A stretch of DNA of 31,053 nt, from positions 1 to 31,053 of the forward strand of contig CAZLNE010000008.1 of the NCBI GenBank assembly GCA_964560975.1. Reading direction: 5' to 3'. The translations under genes were made by a program, and so were the position numbers. Below, piece after piece: positions 24,374 through 31,053 of this stretch (positions within the stretch are counted from its first letter, which is position 1; the number at the start of each line of letters is the position of its first letter). The notes under the pieces were generated by a model, which was not told the DNA's origin, did not search any database, and was given only the letters and a program-made list of their open reading frames with translations. The stretch comes from JAAZLA01 sp964560975. Lineage in GTDB: Bacteria > Spirochaetota > Spirochaetia > Treponematales > Treponemataceae.

Positions 24374-25366
24374 ATGATTAAAAATCTATGGTATGCAGTA
24401 TTAGAATCCCGTGAATTAGGCGATAAACCGGTGAGTCTCATGAGACTTGGCGAAAGAATGGTATTTTGGCGTACTGGAGACGGTACGGTATCATGCTTAT
24501 ATGACCGCTGCGCACATCGCGGGGCATCTTTAGGTGAAGGCTTATTGTGCGGTGAAAATCATGATAAAGTTCGATGCCCCTTTCACGGTCTCGAATACGA
24601 TGTGTCCGGAAGATGTACAAAAATTCCTGCAAATGGTCAAAATGCAGCCGTTCCTCCACAGTTTAAAATGAAGTCCTATCCTGTTCATGAAGAATACGGC
24701 ATAATTTGGATTTGGTGGGGCGACAATCCCCCTCAAAATCTTACACCTCCTCCCTTTTTTGAAGATTTAAAAGACTTTAAGTATTGGCACACCGTTGTAG
24801 ATCCATGGAACAACCACTATACAAAAGTTCTTGAAAATCAGCTTGATGTTGTTCACCTCCCCTTTGTTCACCATAACACCATTGGTAAAGGCAGTAAAAC
24901 ACTTGTAGAAGGCCCGGGACTTGAATGGATAAACGATACCATGTTTTATCACTATATATATAATAAGGTTGATGATGGTTCAAAGCCGCGGGGTGTAAAA
25001 GAAGTTCCCGTTCCTAATCCCGACAGAGATTTCAAATTGGAATGCATTCTTCCTAATATGTGGGAAAACCATATAACAAAAAAAGTGAGAGTTCTTGGAC
25101 TCTTTGTTCCGGTAGATGAAACACATACACTTCTCTATCTAAGATTCTATCAGAAATTTATGAGAGTCCCTGTGTTGCGCAGTTTTATCATGTGGATGGC
25201 CGGCAGATTCAATATCATAGTGGCACATCAGGACAGGCGTGTTGTAAATACCCAAATACCTAAAACAAGCGGTATTGGACAGGGAGAAAATCTCTTCCAG
25301 GGTGATTACCCCATCATGGAATTCAGGAAAAAAAGAGTAGAACTAAAAAAACGATCTGATAATTGA
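24374..25366 (+). CDS. Rieske non-haem iron oxygenase, aromatic ring-hydroxylating family
   Basis: The protein has 330 residues. The Rieske [2Fe-2S] ligands are Cys46-His48 and Cys68-His71 (CAHRG and CPFHGLEYD). The mononuclear iron site shows the DxxHxxxxH pattern at Asp158, His161 and His166 within ENQLDVVHLPFVHH. The N-terminal NLWYAVLES is typical of the pheophorbide a oxygenase/vanillate demethylase type group, which are O2-dependent oxygenases needing a reductase partner. No ferredoxin reductase is encoded in the window. It is divergent from the DUF2721/NimA-like/HHE operon. The start is fixed by the domain boundary, although there is no ribosome site; a leaderless transcript would explain this. 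The substrate is unknown, and such an enzyme is unexpected in a largely anaerobic lineage. Confidence 0.93.
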   Translation: MIKNLWYAVLESRELGDKPVSLMRLGERMVFWRTGDGTVSCLYDRCAHRGASLGEGLLCGENHDKVRCPFHGLEYDVSGRCTKIPANGQNAAVPPQFKMKSYPVHEEYGIIWIWWGDNPPQNLTPPPFFEDLKDFKYWHTVVDPWNNHYTKVLENQLDVVHLPFVHHNTIGKGSKTLVEGPGLEWINDTMFYHYIYNKVDDGSKPRGVKEVPVPNPDRDFKLECILPNMWENHITKKVRVLGLFVPVDETHTLLYLRFYQKFMRVPVLRSFIMWMAGRFNIIVAHQDRRVVNTQIPKTSGIGQGENLFQGDYPIMEFRKKRVELKKRSDN

Positions 25367-25460
25367 CTTTGAAGGTAGTTTCACGTAAGCTGTAGATTAT
25401 AAAACTCATATGCGCGCTGCTGCAATAACGATTTTTGTGTACATGTGAAAAAGAGGATAT

Positions 25461-26612
25461 ATGAATTCAATAATAGAACAAAATGATAATTCTTTTGAGG
25501 AATTATTTGAAAAAAGTTTAGTAAAAATGGAAAGGCTTGTACCCGGTCAATCAGTAAAAACAAGGGTTGTTGCTATTACGTCAGATACTATTTTTCTTCA
25601 GCTCAGCGGCAAAAGTGAAGGTATACTCGATAAGGCTGAGATTACAAAAGAAGATGGAACCGTTAGTGTTAAAGAAGGCGATGAGATCAATGTCTATTTC
25701 CTATCGAATCAGCATGGCGAGATGCGCTTTACAACCCGCATAAGCGGACAAAGCGCCAATGATGAGATGATTGAAAATGCATACAAAAATAAAATTCCTG
25801 TTGAAGGCGTAGTTGATAAAGAAATTAAGGGCGGATACGAAATAACTATTGGTACGAAGCGTGCATTTTGTCCCTTTTCTCAAATCGGTTTGAAAAAAGA
25901 AGAAGGTGCTTCACCAGTGGGAAAACACCTCATTTTTTCCATTATTGAATACAAGGATGGCGGAAAATCAATAACCGTATCGCACCGTGCAATCCTCGAA
26001 ATAGAACATGAAAAAAACATAGAAGGCTTAAAAGAAACTTTAAAAGAAGGCATGAAGGTACAGGGTAAGATTGTATCTATACAAAGTTTTGGCGCCTTTG
26101 TTGATATTCAAGGCTTTCAGGCGCTTCTGCCTATTTCTGAAATTTCAAGAGAACGCGTAAGTTCTGTCGAGAGTGTACTTAAAACAGGACAAGTTATAGA
26201 TGTGGTTATTCTTCGCATAGATTGGAAACTCGAAAAAATGAGCGTCAGTCTTAAAGCACTCGAAGATGATCCTTGGGTAAAGGCCGGTAAATATGAAAAA
26301 GATTCTACACACACCGGCACCGTTGTACGTATTACCAACTTTGGAGCTTTCATTTCACTTGAACCCGGCATTGACGGTCTACTTCACAATTCAGAAATTC
26401 GCTTTGATGACAAATACAACAATATGCAAAAAGTATTTAAAGCAGGCGAAAAAGTAACAGTTCTTATTAAAGACATTGATATTGCCAATAAAAAAATATC
26501 TCTTAAACAGCTCCCTTCAAAAGATGAAACAGAAAATGCAAAAGAGTTTTTAAAACATGAAGAAGTAAATGACATGTATAATCCTTTTGCATCCTTATTA
26601 AAAAAGAAGTAA
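25461..26612 (+). CDS. S1-domain RNA-binding protein (ribosomal protein S1-like, four S1 repeats)
   Basis: The protein has 383 residues and four S1 OB-folds at about residues 28-97, 112-180, 196-266 and 283-353. Repeats 3 and 4 carry the strong RNA-contact sequence (SFGAFVDI, NFGAFISL) and the typical LLPISEIS or LLHNSEI segment. Repeats 1 and 2 are degenerate, as in the ribosome-binding part of S1. Classical S1 has six repeats, so this is a short S1-like protein that may help translation initiation or RNA turnover, possibly beside another S1. The ATG has AGAGG 4 nt upstream. The alkyltransferase-like gene follows after 12 bp. The 94-bp gap before it shows no convincing promoter. Confidence 0.93.
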   Translation: MNSIIEQNDNSFEELFEKSLVKMERLVPGQSVKTRVVAITSDTIFLQLSGKSEGILDKAEITKEDGTVSVKEGDEINVYFLSNQHGEMRFTTRISGQSANDEMIENAYKNKIPVEGVVDKEIKGGYEITIGTKRAFCPFSQIGLKKEEGASPVGKHLIFSIIEYKDGGKSITVSHRAILEIEHEKNIEGLKETLKEGMKVQGKIVSIQSFGAFVDIQGFQALLPISEISRERVSSVESVLKTGQVIDVVILRIDWKLEKMSVSLKALEDDPWVKAGKYEKDSTHTGTVVRITNFGAFISLEPGIDGLLHNSEIRFDDKYNNMQKVFKAGEKVTVLIKDIDIANKKISLKQLPSKDETENAKEFLKHEEVNDMYNPFASLLKKK

Positions 26613-26624
26613 GCCGATAAACCG

Positions 26625-26975
26625 ATGACAGTTGATGAAAAAACTAAGAAACGAGTAAAGGAACTTCATACATCAACACTTGCAATAGAAGATGCAATTC
26701 GTGCAATTCCTTATGGAAAGGTCTCTACCTACGGGCGTGTAGCGCTGGCCTCAGGCCTTCCAGGGGGGGCACGGCAGACAGCACGCATACTTCACACCAG
26801 ATGGGAAGCTGCAAAACTGCCATGGCATCGTGTTGTTGGACAGGGAACAAAAAACAGAGCTCAAATTAAGCTTTCGGGGGAAGGATTTGTACAGCAGCTG
26901 ATGCTTCTTAGAGAAGAAGGTGTTGCCGTAAATGATAAGGGAGAAATTGATTTTACCATCTACGGCGTGTACTAA
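26625..26975 (+). CDS. Alkyltransferase-like (ATL) DNA-repair protein
   Basis: The protein has 116 residues, matching only the DNA-binding domain of O6-alkylguanine alkyltransferase. The helix-turn-helix features are present (IPYGKVSTYGRVA, with Tyr36; GGARQTARIL, with the Arg finger region). The active-site PCHRV is replaced by PWHRVV with Trp67, so alkyl transfer to cysteine is not possible. ATL proteins of this kind bind O6-alkylguanine and hand the lesion to nucleotide excision repair by recruiting UvrA-type machinery; uvrA is at 4431-7277 in the same window. No clear ribosome site precedes the ATG, which lies 12 bp behind the S1 gene. It converges with the next minus-strand gene with only 5 bp between stops. 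Confidence 0.92.
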   Translation: MTVDEKTKKRVKELHTSTLAIEDAIRAIPYGKVSTYGRVALASGLPGGARQTARILHTRWEAAKLPWHRVVGQGTKNRAQIKLSGEGFVQQLMLLREEGVAVNDKGEIDFTIYGVY

Positions 26976-26980
26976 GTGTT

Positions 26981-27517
26981 TTAGTTTTTCGGGGGTTGCT
27001 TATTTTTTATAAAAATAAAGAATAAGCCGAGCCCAATACAAATACAAGGCACAATAATAGAACTATTTAAGATAGAAAACGAAAGATCCATCAAAAGCAG
27101 CACCTGCGAAATTCCTGCAATCAAGGTTAGAATAAGTATAGGAATAAGAAGCCCATGTGGTTTTCCAGAAAACAAATACAGCTGATACAATCCTATAGCT
27201 ACAGAGAATATATATACCGGCCATGTATATTCAGAAAAACGCCAATTAGTAATTATTTCAAAAAAGAATAAAAGACCCAGAACAGTTAAAATACCGCCGG
27301 GTACAAGAACTCCAGGATTTTTTCTATTACTAAAATAAGAATACTCAAAGGTCAAACCCGGCACCAGTAAAAAAAGCGGCCATAAATTACTCATCCGCAA
27401 AAAATGCCAGTCAAACAATGCATTGAGCAGCAGAATAATACCAATGCCAACCAGCAGCAGCCCAAAAAAGGTTGTATTTCCCTTATCATATTCTTGTTTA
27501 TTTTTATTTTCTTCCAT
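26981..27517 (-). CDS. LiaF/DUF5668-like polytopic membrane protein
   Basis: The protein has 178 residues with about six hydrophobic helices arranged as repeated two-helix units. The first (FFGLLLVGIGIILLLNALFDWH, followed by NLWPLFLLVPGL) is typical of the LiaF transmembrane domain/DUF5668. The N-terminus is short and charged, and the C-terminus is a basic tail. LiaF-type proteins modulate envelope-stress signalling in Firmicutes, but this one lacks the C-terminal soluble LiaF domain and no two-component system is adjacent, so function is unknown. AAGGAG lies 5 nt before the ATG. It stands alone between convergent and upstream genes. Confidence 0.82.
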   Translation of the reverse strand: MEENKNKQEYDKGNTTFFGLLLVGIGIILLLNALFDWHFLRMSNLWPLFLLVPGLTFEYSYFSNRKNPGVLVPGGILTVLGLLFFFEIITNWRFSEYTWPVYIFSVAIGLYQLYLFSGKPHGLLIPILILTLIAGISQVLLLMDLSFSILNSSIIVPCICIGLGLFFIFIKNKQPPKN

Positions 27518-27594
27518 AAAAACTCCTTACCTGTAAATCTTTTTCACTCATCATATTGTAACACAGCAAAGCAATAAAAGTGTTTCTTGACCTT

Positions 27595-27972
27595 CTATCT
27601 TTTGGCTGTCATCTCTATTTCAACAAGGGCATTAAGAGGAAGTTCCTTTACCCCGATAGTCGAACGTGCCGGATAGGGTTCTGTAAACTGTTGTTTATAA
27701 ATTTCATTCATCTCTTTGAAATTACTCATATCAGTGAGGAATACCGTTGTTTTAATAACATCATCAGTAGTTAATCCACAGGCCTTAAGCACAGCGTTCA
27801 GGTTTTTAAAACACTGTTTAGTTTGTTCCTGTATGCCGCCTTGAACAAGAGCCCCTGTTGCTATATCTAAGGGAGTCTGGCCCGATAAAAACACAAGACC
27901 GTCCATTTCAACTGCATGAGAATAAGGACCCACTGATTGGGCATCTTGCGAAGTAAACGACTTTCTTTTCAT
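27595..27972 (-). CDS. ridA: RidA/YjgF family enamine/imine deaminase
   Basis: The protein has 125 residues and forms the small chorismate-mutase-like trimer fold. The substrate-anchoring Arg103 (YPARSTIGVKELP) and the conserved Glu120 (VEIE) are present, with GPYSHAV, LSGQTPLD and the CFKNLNAVL helix. RidA hydrolyses reactive 2-aminoacrylate and related imines released by pyridoxal-phosphate enzymes. Its ATG overlaps the stop of the upstream unknown gene (ATGA), so it is the last gene of a three-gene unit with the GNAT acetyltransferase. Confidence 0.95.
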   Translation of the reverse strand: MKRKSFTSQDAQSVGPYSHAVEMDGLVFLSGQTPLDIATGALVQGGIQEQTKQCFKNLNAVLKACGLTTDDVIKTTVFLTDMSNFKEMNEIYKQQFTEPYPARSTIGVKELPLNALVEIEMTAKR

Positions 27973-28487
27973 AGTGTACCGCCTTTCATTCTAATACTAT
28001 CGCACAGGGCAAAAATGTCAAACATATGTTGAAGCCATTTTTCTCTTGTAAAAAAACGGCTTGATGCAAGCATTGATCCTAATCTTTGTGAGAACGAATT
28101 ATTATACTTATGACCCGGCCCAAAAGAAACCGTTCCATTATCAGTATTAAAAATTATAAACAAATTTCTTAACATACCAATTTTTTTAGTTTCTTTAGTT
28201 GCAAAGGTTTCATATAAATAGATGCCACCATGAGATGAGCAAACATACCACAAGCAAGTAAGACTGGTACCTTTTTCTTGTGCCAAGTGTACTTGTACAT
28301 TTTTAATCATCGCTTCCCAGGGTACCGTGGTGTTTTTTAGATCGATAATAATTCTCACTAGCGGTTTTTTTATAAATGAGAAAAACGCTGCTGACTTATA
28401 GGATATATTAGAAATGTAAATATCATATTCTGCCTGAGTATACTTTGAGCAATTTTTGATATATTCTTCGAGAGCTTTAACGAGCAC
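27969..28487 (-). CDS. Hypothetical protein of 172 residues
   Basis: I do not recognise this soluble protein. It mixes alpha and beta segments, with a basic middle and an aromatic-rich core (LTCLWYVCSSHGGIYLYETF, about residues 76-95). There is no signal peptide, membrane helix, zinc motif or nucleotide-binding loop. It uses a GTG start at 28487 with AAAGG 6 nt upstream, nine bases behind the acetyltransferase stop, and overlaps ridA by four bases. The frame is well defined and tightly packed in an operon, so it is real. Its neighbours suggest a metabolite-repair or detoxification role, but nothing in its sequence says so. Confidence 0.75.
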   Translation of the reverse strand: MLVKALEEYIKNCSKYTQAEYDIYISNISYKSAAFFSFIKKPLVRIIIDLKNTTVPWEAMIKNVQVHLAQEKGTSLTCLWYVCSSHGGIYLYETFATKETKKIGMLRNLFIIFNTDNGTVSFGPGHKYNNSFSQRLGSMLASSRFFTREKWLQHMFDIFALCDSIRMKGGTL

Positions 28488-28496
28488 AAAAAACCT

Positions 28497-28979
28497 TTAT
28501 AATTGTATTTGCCAGTATCCGACATCAAGCCAGGTACCGAATTTATTTCCTACTTCCCTAAAATGGGCAGCCTTCGTAAAGCCGGCCTTTTCATGCAGCT
28601 TTACACTTTTTTCATTTGGTAAGGTTATACCCGCTATGAGAGTATGAAGTCCATATTTTTTAATATCTTTAAGCAACTGAGTGTATAATGCGGTTCCTAT
28701 CCCCTTACTATGACGGTTTTCCTGTACGTAAACCGTTGTTTCTCCTGAATACCGGTACGAAGCGCGGGCCTTCCACGCTGACACATACGCATATCCTATA
28801 ACCTTGTTATCTTCTTCATACACAAGCCATGGATACGAAGCAGTATACTCTTTAATACGTTTTGCCATTTCATCAATTGAAATTTTAGTTTCTTCAAACG
28901 TTATAACAGTGTTTTCAATATAGTAATTATAAATAAGAGAAATATCTTCTGCGTCCGTGATTTTTACCTCTCGTACCAT
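28497..28979 (-). CDS. GNAT N-acetyltransferase, phosphinothricin/methionine-derivative acetyltransferase-like
   Basis: The protein has 160 residues and a complete GNAT fold. The acetyl-CoA pyrophosphate loop is in ENRHSKGIGTALY. The sequence follows the PAT/MddA subgroup: IYNYYIENTVITFEE near the N-terminus, GYAYVSAWKARASYRYSGE in the middle, and HEKAGFTKAAHFREVGNKFG at the end. These enzymes acetylate L-amino acid analogues such as methionine sulfoximine or phosphinothricin; the physiological substrate here is unknown. AAGGGGG precedes the ATG by 5-6 nt. It heads the unit that ends with ridA. Confidence 0.93.
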   Translation of the reverse strand: MVREVKITDAEDISLIYNYYIENTVITFEETKISIDEMAKRIKEYTASYPWLVYEEDNKVIGYAYVSAWKARASYRYSGETTVYVQENRHSKGIGTALYTQLLKDIKKYGLHTLIAGITLPNEKSVKLHEKAGFTKAAHFREVGNKFGTWLDVGYWQIQL

Positions 28980-28999
28980 GAAGGCCCCCTTTTTACTTT

Positions 29000-29028
29000 A
29001 TTATAGTCATCTTCTTATAAAAAATAAA
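29000..29028 (-). promoter_or_regulatory. Putative promoter of the GNAT-ridA operon
   Basis: On the minus strand a perfect TATAAT lies at 29000-29005. The sequence 17 bp upstream (TTTATT, 29023-29028) is a poor -35. The resulting leader of about 14 nt contains the AAGGGGG ribosome site. Confidence 0.3.
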
Positions 29029-29070
29029 GACCTGTGAAGTATAGTTTCATAAGTCCAGAGCAGTACCTTT

Positions 29071-29133
29071 AAAATAAAAAAACCGCTTACCGTATACACC
29101 TTAACACAGTGTTTTACAAAAGATAAGCGGTTT
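29071..29133 (-). terminator. Rho-independent terminator downstream of the GH43 gene
   Basis: Read on the minus strand, AAACCGCTTA (29124-29133) pairs perfectly with TAAGCGGTTT (29080-29089), a 10-bp stem with a 34-nt loop. It is followed at once by a T-rich tract (T7, A, T4). It starts 19 bases after the GH43 stop. The loop contains a further AACAC/GTGTT pair that may fold inside it. Confidence 0.75.
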
Positions 29134-29152
29134 CGATGCACCAGGATCAAAC

Positions 29153-30139
29153 TTAGTAGGGTTTTATTGTTTTAATTGTTCCATCGCTATTGTAATGCAG
29201 CTCTTTAAGCTGAACAGATCGTTTATTATCTGCACCGGAAAAAGAAGCATCATGGTGAAAGAGGTACCACTTACCCTTAAACTCTACAATTGAATGGTGA
29301 GTTGTCCAGCCTTTGACAGGTTCAAGAATTACACCCTGATACGTGTAAGGTCCATAGATATTTTTACTTGTAGCATATACGAGGAGATGGGTATCGCCTG
29401 TGGAATATGACAAATAATAAGTTTCTTTGTATTTATGAAGCCAAATGCCTTCAAAGAATCTTCTTGTAGTATCCTTTGCTTTTAAGGGGCTGCCCTTTTC
29501 ATCAAGAATGACAATTTCTTTCACATCACCGTCAAACTCAATCATGTTGTCCTTAAGCTTAGCCATGCGCGGACCAAGTGCGTTTTGTTCTCCCGCGGGA
29601 GGTGTTGGATTTTCGACAAATGAACCAGTCTGCCACTTTTCTAATTGACCGCCCCATAATCCGCCAAAGAACATATATGATGAACCATCGTCATCTATTA
29701 ATACAGCCGGATCAATACTAAAACTGCCCTTTATATAGTCTTTTTGAGGTATGAAAGGACCTTCCGGCTTGTCAGAAACAGCAGCACCAATTCTAAAAAT
29801 TCCATCCTTATCCCGTGCAGGAAAATAAAAATAGTATTTACCATTTTTAAATGCAGCATCTGGAGCCCACATCTGCTTTGTTGCCCATGGAACATCTTTT
29901 ACATGAAGAGCAACACCATGATCTGTTACACCAGAAGCAGGATCTTCACAGGAAAATACATGATAATCTTCCATATCGTACTGGTCACCGTTGTCATTTG
30001 ACTCAGCATCATCTCCCTTATCGTGGGAAGGATAAATATAAATTTTACCATTAAAAACATGTGCAGAAGGATCTGCTGTAAAAATACCCTTAATAAATGG
30101 TGCAGGGAATGTTCCCTTGGAATCGTTTGAAACTGTCAA
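29153..30139 (-). CDS. Glycoside hydrolase family 43 enzyme (cytoplasmic)
   Basis: This five-bladed beta-propeller glycosidase has 328 residues. The three catalytic acids are recognisable: base Asp23 (TADPSAHV), pKa-modulating Asp143 (SIDPAVLI) and acid Glu230 (FFEGIW). WAPD and the terminal HHSIVEFKGKWYLFHHD block are also typical. GH43 members remove arabinose, xylose or galactose from plant-type oligosaccharides; specificity cannot be set from sequence. No signal peptide is present, so it should act on imported oligosaccharides. I chose the TTG at 30139, which has AGGAG 8 nt upstream; the GTG at 30148 overlaps that site. It is monocistronic, with its own promoter, a leader hairpin and a terminator. 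No sugar transporter is adjacent in the window. Confidence 0.92.
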   Translation of the reverse strand: MTVSNDSKGTFPAPFIKGIFTADPSAHVFNGKIYIYPSHDKGDDAESNDNGDQYDMEDYHVFSCEDPASGVTDHGVALHVKDVPWATKQMWAPDAAFKNGKYYFYFPARDKDGIFRIGAAVSDKPEGPFIPQKDYIKGSFSIDPAVLIDDDGSSYMFFGGLWGGQLEKWQTGSFVENPTPPAGEQNALGPRMAKLKDNMIEFDGDVKEIVILDEKGSPLKAKDTTRRFFEGIWLHKYKETYYLSYSTGDTHLLVYATSKNIYGPYTYQGVILEPVKGWTTHHSIVEFKGKWYLFHHDASFSGADNKRSVQLKELHYNSDGTIKTIKPY

Positions 30140-30153
30140 AATTAACACTCCTA

Positions 30154-30171
30154 AAACACAAGAAAGTGTTT
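30154..30171 (-). promoter_or_regulatory. Leader hairpin before the GH43 ribosome site
   Basis: AAACAC (30154-30159) and GTGTTT (30166-30171) are inverted repeats with a 6-nt loop, ending two bases before the AGGAG of the GH43 gene. In the mRNA this small hairpin would adjoin the ribosome site; as DNA it could be an operator. Confidence 0.35.
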
Positions 30172-30213
30172 GTTATTCTTATTATGCCCGAATAAAAAGG
30201 ACATATTAATTTT

Positions 30214-30242
30214 ATAATACTCATTGAACAGTTTTCTGACAA
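30214..30242 (-). promoter_or_regulatory. Putative sigma-70 promoter of the GH43 gene
   Basis: On the minus strand, TTGTCA (30237-30242) and TATTAT (30214-30219) are exactly 17 bp apart, each matching consensus at five of six bases. This gives a leader of about 70 nt containing the hairpin at 30154-30171. Confidence 0.6.
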
Positions 30243-30326
30243 TAGGAAAAAGAACCTAAAAAGTACATACCAAACAAAAGTGATGATCTTTAATAATTTA
30301 ATAGATTACGCCTAAATCTGATTGCA

Positions 30327-30950
30327 TTATTCTTCATTAAATAGGACAAAGTCATGTAATTCCCGCCTGGAACTAATACTCAATTTTTGAAAAACAGTTG
30401 CTAAATGCCGTTTTACCGTAACCTCAGAAATAAAAAGCCTGTCAGCTATCTGCATATTTGTCAAACCGATGGCCGCAAGCCTGGCAACTTCCTGTTCCCT
30501 GCGCGATAATATGGGGTCTGACAACACTTTCGTCTTTGCGGGGGTATTATAGTTTTCAGTCGTACTATTTTTGGTATATAAAACAAGCCACAGAGCGCCG
30601 CCATACAGAAAAGGTCTCATATTCTCAAGCATGACTATTGATACTACTGCCCCGCCCTCATCACGTAAAAGCTCGGAGGTGCTAATATCAGATAGTATAA
30701 ATATAAGACTGATAAAAACACCGGAAACAAAAGCATTTTTTGCAAAAAGGGAAACAGCATAGGGAAACAAAACCTTATTTCCCTTTTTGTTTTCCTGCTG
30801 AACAGGAATGATGGAAAAAAGTATAGAACCGCATGTAACGAGAAGAAACTCTTCCATCACAAATAGCTTATTCAATGCTATTCCTGGAACCAGTGTACAG
30901 AGAATTATAATACATACGAAGACAGCAGTTCTGTACAAAAAATACTTCAT
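30327..30950 (-). CDS. Membrane-anchored LuxR-type transcriptional regulator
   Basis: The protein has 207 residues. The first 125 hold about four membrane helices (near 8-28, 33-50, 64-88 and 102-125). The last 65 are a LuxR-type helix-turn-helix: LSRREQEVARLAAIGLTNMQ, IADRLFISEVTVKRHLATVF and QKLSISSRREL. No receiver, PAS or autoinducer-binding domain is present, so the membrane part itself presumably senses a signal. The start lies three bases behind the stop of the upstream gene, so the two are coupled. Targets are unknown; the next gene downstream is the GH43 glycosidase, which has its own promoter and could be a target by position only. Confidence 0.9.
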   Translation of the reverse strand: MKYFLYRTAVFVCIIILCTLVPGIALNKLFVMEEFLLVTCGSILFSIIPVQQENKKGNKVLFPYAVSLFAKNAFVSGVFISLIFILSDISTSELLRDEGGAVVSIVMLENMRPFLYGGALWLVLYTKNSTTENYNTPAKTKVLSDPILSRREQEVARLAAIGLTNMQIADRLFISEVTVKRHLATVFQKLSISSRRELHDFVLFNEE

Positions 30951-30953
30951 ACC

Positions 30954-31052
30954 TTATTCCTGATTCATGCTGCTGATTTTTTTTGAAAGACTGGTTTTCA
31001 CCGGTAATAAGAGTGCTACTGCAACAAGAGCATAAAATACCGGTATAAATGC
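30954..31052 (-). CDS. C-terminal fragment of a membrane protein (cut by window end)
   Basis: The frame enters from the window end and stops with TAA at 30954. The visible 32 residues are one hydrophobic helix (AFIPVFYALVAVALLLPVK) followed by a basic-polar tail. This looks like the last helix of a transporter, for example an MFS permease, but the fragment is too short for a family call. It lies three bases upstream of the LuxR-type regulator and is probably co-transcribed with it. Confidence 0.55.
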   Translation of the reverse strand, partial: AFIPVFYALVAVALLLPVKTSLSKKISSMNQE

Positions 31053-31053
31053 T

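Noticed and set aside
26998..27027. Inverted repeat GCTTATT/AATAAGC as a bidirectional terminator between the ATL gene and the membrane protein gene
   Set aside because: The stem is AT-rich, lies within the coding end of the minus-strand gene and has no U-tract of adequate quality.

Overview
This AT-rich window looks like a chromosomal segment of a spirochaete, most likely of the Treponema lineage (inference from gene content, moderate confidence). The main pointers are an LptD-like outer-membrane protein directly behind uvrA, a class III adenylate cyclase with a C-terminal membrane module, and several soluble oxygen- or redox-binding proteins beside sugar metabolism. I see no tRNA, rRNA, CRISPR array, insertion sequence or prophage gene. 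No gap between genes exceeds 300 bases.

Layout. (1) 1-8965, minus strand: adenylate cyclase, uvrA, lptD-like gene and pgpH (c-di-AMP phosphodiesterase, cut by the window start). The first three overlap or abut, and pgpH appears to have an extra promoter of its own. (2) 9042-13141, minus: an ABC-2 exporter (ATPase and two permeases), a PfkB sugar kinase resembling fructoselysine 6-kinase, and an unknown membrane protein, all overlapping. (3) 13264-13677, plus: a bacteriohemerythrin whose 3' end overlaps the 3' end of the next minus-strand gene. (4) 13616-22781, minus: gnd, zwf, a cyclase-family metal hydrolase, an SGNH hydrolase, aroA, a GGDEF diguanylate cyclase and a KaiC-like/PPDK ATP-grasp fusion. 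This reads as oxidative pentose phosphate and shikimate enzymes followed by signalling genes. (5) 22895-24261, minus: an HHE hemerythrin-like protein, a NimA-like flavin-binding protein and a DUF2721 membrane protein. (6) 24374-26975, plus: a Rieske oxygenase, a four-S1-domain RNA-binding protein and an alkyltransferase-like (ATL) protein in which Trp replaces the acceptor Cys. (7) 26981-28979, minus: a LiaF-like membrane protein, and a GNAT acetyltransferase / unknown protein / RidA operon. (8) 29153-31053, minus: a cytoplasmic GH43 glycosidase with its own promoter and terminator, a membrane-anchored LuxR-type regulator, and the tail of another membrane protein.

Three nucleotide second messengers are represented: cAMP synthesis, c-di-AMP hydrolysis and c-di-GMP synthesis. 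A second theme is oxygen and redox handling: two hemerythrin-type proteins, a NimA-like protein, a Rieske oxygenase and NADPH-producing gnd-zwf. The most unusual structural signal is in the promoters. At least three, perhaps five, operon-heading genes have a good -10 hexamer only 6-10 nt before the ATG and no usable Shine-Dalgarno site, which predicts leaderless or nearly leaderless mRNAs. Other genes in the window have ordinary Shine-Dalgarno sites.
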